From assembly GCA_010027825.1 (NCBI GenBank), contig RGUK01000013.1, positions 1 through 25,514 of the forward strand: a stretch of 25,514 nucleotides of DNA, in the 5' to 3' direction. Made by a program: the position numbers and the translations under genes. The notes below the pieces were generated by a model that searched no databases, had not been told where the DNA came from, and saw only the letters and a program-made list of their open reading frames with translations. This document shows positions 23,898 to 25,514 of this stretch, in pieces. Each line of letters opens with the position of its first letter. Position 1 is the first letter of the stretch. This stretch comes from a bacterium. Lineage in GTDB: Bacteria > Dependentiae > Babeliae > Babeliales > RVW-14.

Positions 23898-24817
23898 TGC
23901 CGCAACCAGGCTTTTACAACGATAACGAATACCGCGCATACCCGTTTGTGTACAAACCGGGCGAGGCGCCAACATCGCTGCCAAATAATTTAATTGTCGA
24001 CGCCGGCGTTGTCATGGGATTAGACGCCGACTTTGACGCCACAACGCACAGTATCTGGCTGACCAGTATTCGTAAAACAGCAGACAACTTGGAATTGGTA
24101 TTTGCAACTGACGCCCCCGCCGCCGCTAGTGCGCTACTGACGTTTACCGTGCCCGCCAACACGACAACGTGGACGACAGTATTTGCCGCGTCTGCACCAG
24201 TTGACATTACTGTCTCAGCGTGCGCTACCGAACCAATTTGGGAAGGGTTTATTGTCACAGGTTTCGCCGCTAATTTTGCGGAAACGTTAGCCGCGAATCA
24301 GCTTATTACGTTTACAAAAAATCAACAACAATTAGAACCAGGCCGCATTCAAAACTTGGCTAAATCGTATTTGCGGTCGATCAGCGTAGGCAATTTTAGG
24401 CGTACTCGTGTGCCGGGTTGTAATGAAACGAATAACCTTGACCGCGTAGTCATGTCGAATCAGCGCTGCCTCGCCGGCGACTTGCGGTTAAAAGCCGGCT
24501 ACCACTGCACAATTACTCAAACAGACTTTGTGAACCAGATTACGGTCGGGGCCGACGCGACCGCAGGATTGCAATTTACCGGAGAATTGTGCGCGCACGG
24601 CAGCGAGCTTCCGCTATTTAGAGACGAACAATTGCCCGCCGACAGCAAATTTTTTGGCGGCGGGCCGGCGTGCAACGAACTTATTTCAACCATCAACGGC
24701 TTGCACGGCCCCGCAATTAACATCGTAGGCGGACCCGGAGTGCAAATTAATACGACGGGCGGTAAAATTTCTGTCGCGCTGAACGCAAATTCTCAGAACG
24801 CGTGCAAGCAAGTTTAG
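23897..24817 (+). CDS. Adhesin-like structural protein, paralogue of the R-x-YP-L/F family
   Basis: 306 residues, starting in a TAATG overlap, with AGGAG upstream at about 9 bases. The N-terminus YNDNEYRAYPFVYKPGE (7-23) carries the family motif, followed by the strands NNLIVDAGVV and HSIWLTSIRKTADNLELVF. The middle region is strand-rich and contains few Cys until the C-terminal third (Cys175, Cys191, Cys204, Cys232, Cys259). The 'ING' module is STINGLHGPAINIVGGPGVQ (264-283), ending with NTTGGKISVALN. The last residues carry a further Cys. It is probably a virion surface protein like its neighbours; the partner or receptor is unknown. Confidence 0.55.
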   Translation: MPQPGFYNDNEYRAYPFVYKPGEAPTSLPNNLIVDAGVVMGLDADFDATTHSIWLTSIRKTADNLELVFATDAPAAASALLTFTVPANTTTWTTVFAASAPVDITVSACATEPIWEGFIVTGFAANFAETLAANQLITFTKNQQQLEPGRIQNLAKSYLRSISVGNFRRTRVPGCNETNNLDRVVMSNQRCLAGDLRLKAGYHCTITQTDFVNQITVGADATAGLQFTGELCAHGSELPLFRDEQLPADSKFFGGGPACNELISTINGLHGPAINIVGGPGVQINTTGGKISVALNANSQNACKQV

Positions 24818-24825
24818 GCGGCACT

Positions 24826-25514
24826 ATGAGCGACAACTTATTTAAAGACTCAAAGTGCCCGATCGCGAATGTTCCGGCGGTTGATTTTGATTTTATTACG
24901 CTCGACGTTTGTTCGCCGGTGCCGATTCCGCCGCCGATTTTTGGGTGCGCGAAGCCGATTGTGCCCCGAGAACCTCCGCCGCCGGATTGTCCGCAGTTTG
25001 AAACAATATCGACAATCTCGCTCGGCTATCCGCGGCAGAATACCGGACAAAACGGCAACGGAACCGACATTTGCGGTGTCGACCCCACGCCGCGAGTAAC
25101 GGTTGCGCTGACGCAAACAAATTCGGATCCGTGCGATTACGCCATCAATGTTGACGTCAATATTCCATTGCCGCAACCGCCGTGCCCCGTCATAAACACA
25201 ACGACGCCGCGGGTCACCACGGGCTATAGCGATTGCCTGCAAGACGGGCAAAACGCGCTCATTATCACGACGGATGTGATTCCGGGCGCTACATGCGCCG
25301 ATCCAGATCAGTGCGTATTTAACTTCGAACTTGAGCTGGCGATTCCGATTCCGCGAGTTCCGTGTCCGACGATCAACGTTACTGGTTTTAATGTTACGAC
25401 TGGATACGAAAATACTATTTGCACGGAGCAAAGCAGCGTATTTGAAATCCGGTCGACATTTGTTCCGGGTGTCGATTGCAACGACCCCGGGACGTGTAAT
25501 TTTGACGTCATCCT
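24826..25514 (+). CDS. Cys/Pro-rich repeat protein, probable tail adhesin (3' end outside window)
   Basis: ATG 24826, with TAGGCGG upstream, opens a frame that has no stop to the right edge: 229 complete codons. The N-terminal ~100 residues are Pro/Cys-rich with VPIPPPIFGCAKPIVPREPP and QNTGQNGNGTDICGV. From residue 103 it consists of repeats of about 60 residues. Each begins with Cys and strand residues, then IP(L/I)P..PCP.IN, VTTGY, a hydrophobic strand, (I/V)PG..C.DP. Repeat 1 is 103-162, repeat 2 is 163-223, repeat 3 starts at 224. The repeats probably make a chain of small Cys-stabilised beta modules, a rigid fibre or adhesin. It follows the modular adhesin-like set and is the last gene seen here. 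Confidence 0.6.
   Translation, partial: MSDNLFKDSKCPIANVPAVDFDFITLDVCSPVPIPPPIFGCAKPIVPREPPPPDCPQFETISTISLGYPRQNTGQNGNGTDICGVDPTPRVTVALTQTNSDPCDYAINVDVNIPLPQPPCPVINTTTPRVTTGYSDCLQDGQNALIITTDVIPGATCADPDQCVFNFELELAIPIPRVPCPTINVTGFNVTTGYENTICTEQSSVFEIRSTFVPGVDCNDPGTCNFDVI
25132..25494 (+). repeat. Two complete ~60-residue coding repeats of the Cys/Pro-rich protein
   Basis: Repeat units at 25132-25311 (180 bp) and 25312-25494 (183 bp); a third begins at 25495. Shared positions at the protein level are the leading Cys, IP(L/I)P..PCP.IN, VTTGY, PG..C.DP. The DNA is diverged, so this is an old protein-level duplication, not a recent DNA repeat. Confidence 0.65.

Noticed and set aside
19039..24817. 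Diversity-generating retroelement target in the adhesin array
   Set aside because: No reverse transcriptase, template repeat or near-identical DNA repeats are visible. The paralogues are diverged at the DNA level.
24850..25431. 193-residue open frame on the - strand
   Set aside because: It is antisense to the Cys/Pro repeat gene, whose + strand frame shows clear protein-level repeats. The - strand product is Arg/Asn-rich, low in hydrophobic residues and matches no family.
1..25514. CRISPR array, tRNA genes, insertion sequences, integrase
   Set aside because: No regularly spaced identical repeats, cloverleaf-like sequences, transposase/integrase motifs or terminal inverted repeats were found on reading both strands.

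Overview
The window is a block of late structural genes from a tailed, double-stranded DNA bacteriophage (Caudoviricetes). It most likely has a contractile tail, because the block contains a gp5/VgrG-type spike, a gp27-type hub, a gp25-like wedge protein and a gp6/J-like wedge protein. Every convincing gene is on the + strand. Genes are separated by a few bases or overlap as TAATG/ATGA, as expected for one long late transcript. There is no tRNA, rRNA, CRISPR array, integrase, transposase or reverse transcriptase. Base composition is roughly balanced and Shine-Dalgarno-like sites are patchy, so the host is bacterial but cannot be named from the window.

Layout. 1-340: 3' end of an Ala/Gly/Pro-rich protein. 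341-476: non-coding, with a 12-bp direct repeat, a perfect 13-bp hairpin and a second smaller hairpin; this is the only sizeable gene-free gap. 477-8169: spike protein, a CxxC-containing assembly-chaperone-like protein, and a long helical (tape-measure-like) coding region broken into three consecutive frames. 8192-11274: tail-tube-fold-like protein, an unidentified structural protein, and the gp27-like hub. 11276-12076: a sigma-70-like protein embedded in the baseplate genes. 12088-16472: a small unknown, gp25-like wedge, J-like wedge and a further large wedge-type protein. 16481-18985: two tail-fibre or baseplate-periphery proteins. 19039-25514: a tandem set of Cys-containing adhesin-like proteins that share an N-terminal R-x-YP-(L/F) module and an internal 'ING' module. 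One of them carries a probable concanavalin-like lectin domain, and the set ends in a Cys/Pro-rich ~60-residue repeat protein that runs off the right edge.

How they work together (inference from families and order). The spike, hub, tube-fold and wedge proteins would build the baseplate and puncturing device. The chaperone-like protein and the helical protein would control tail assembly and length. The Cys-containing paralogues would be peripheral fibres or adhesins that contact the host. The sigma-like protein could direct late transcription.

Most worth a second look: the twice-interrupted tape-measure-like gene, whose first break sits on an A_AAA_AAG heptamer touching the stop codon; the sigma-like gene inside the baseplate cluster; and the paralogous, modular adhesin array with its terminal repeat protein.
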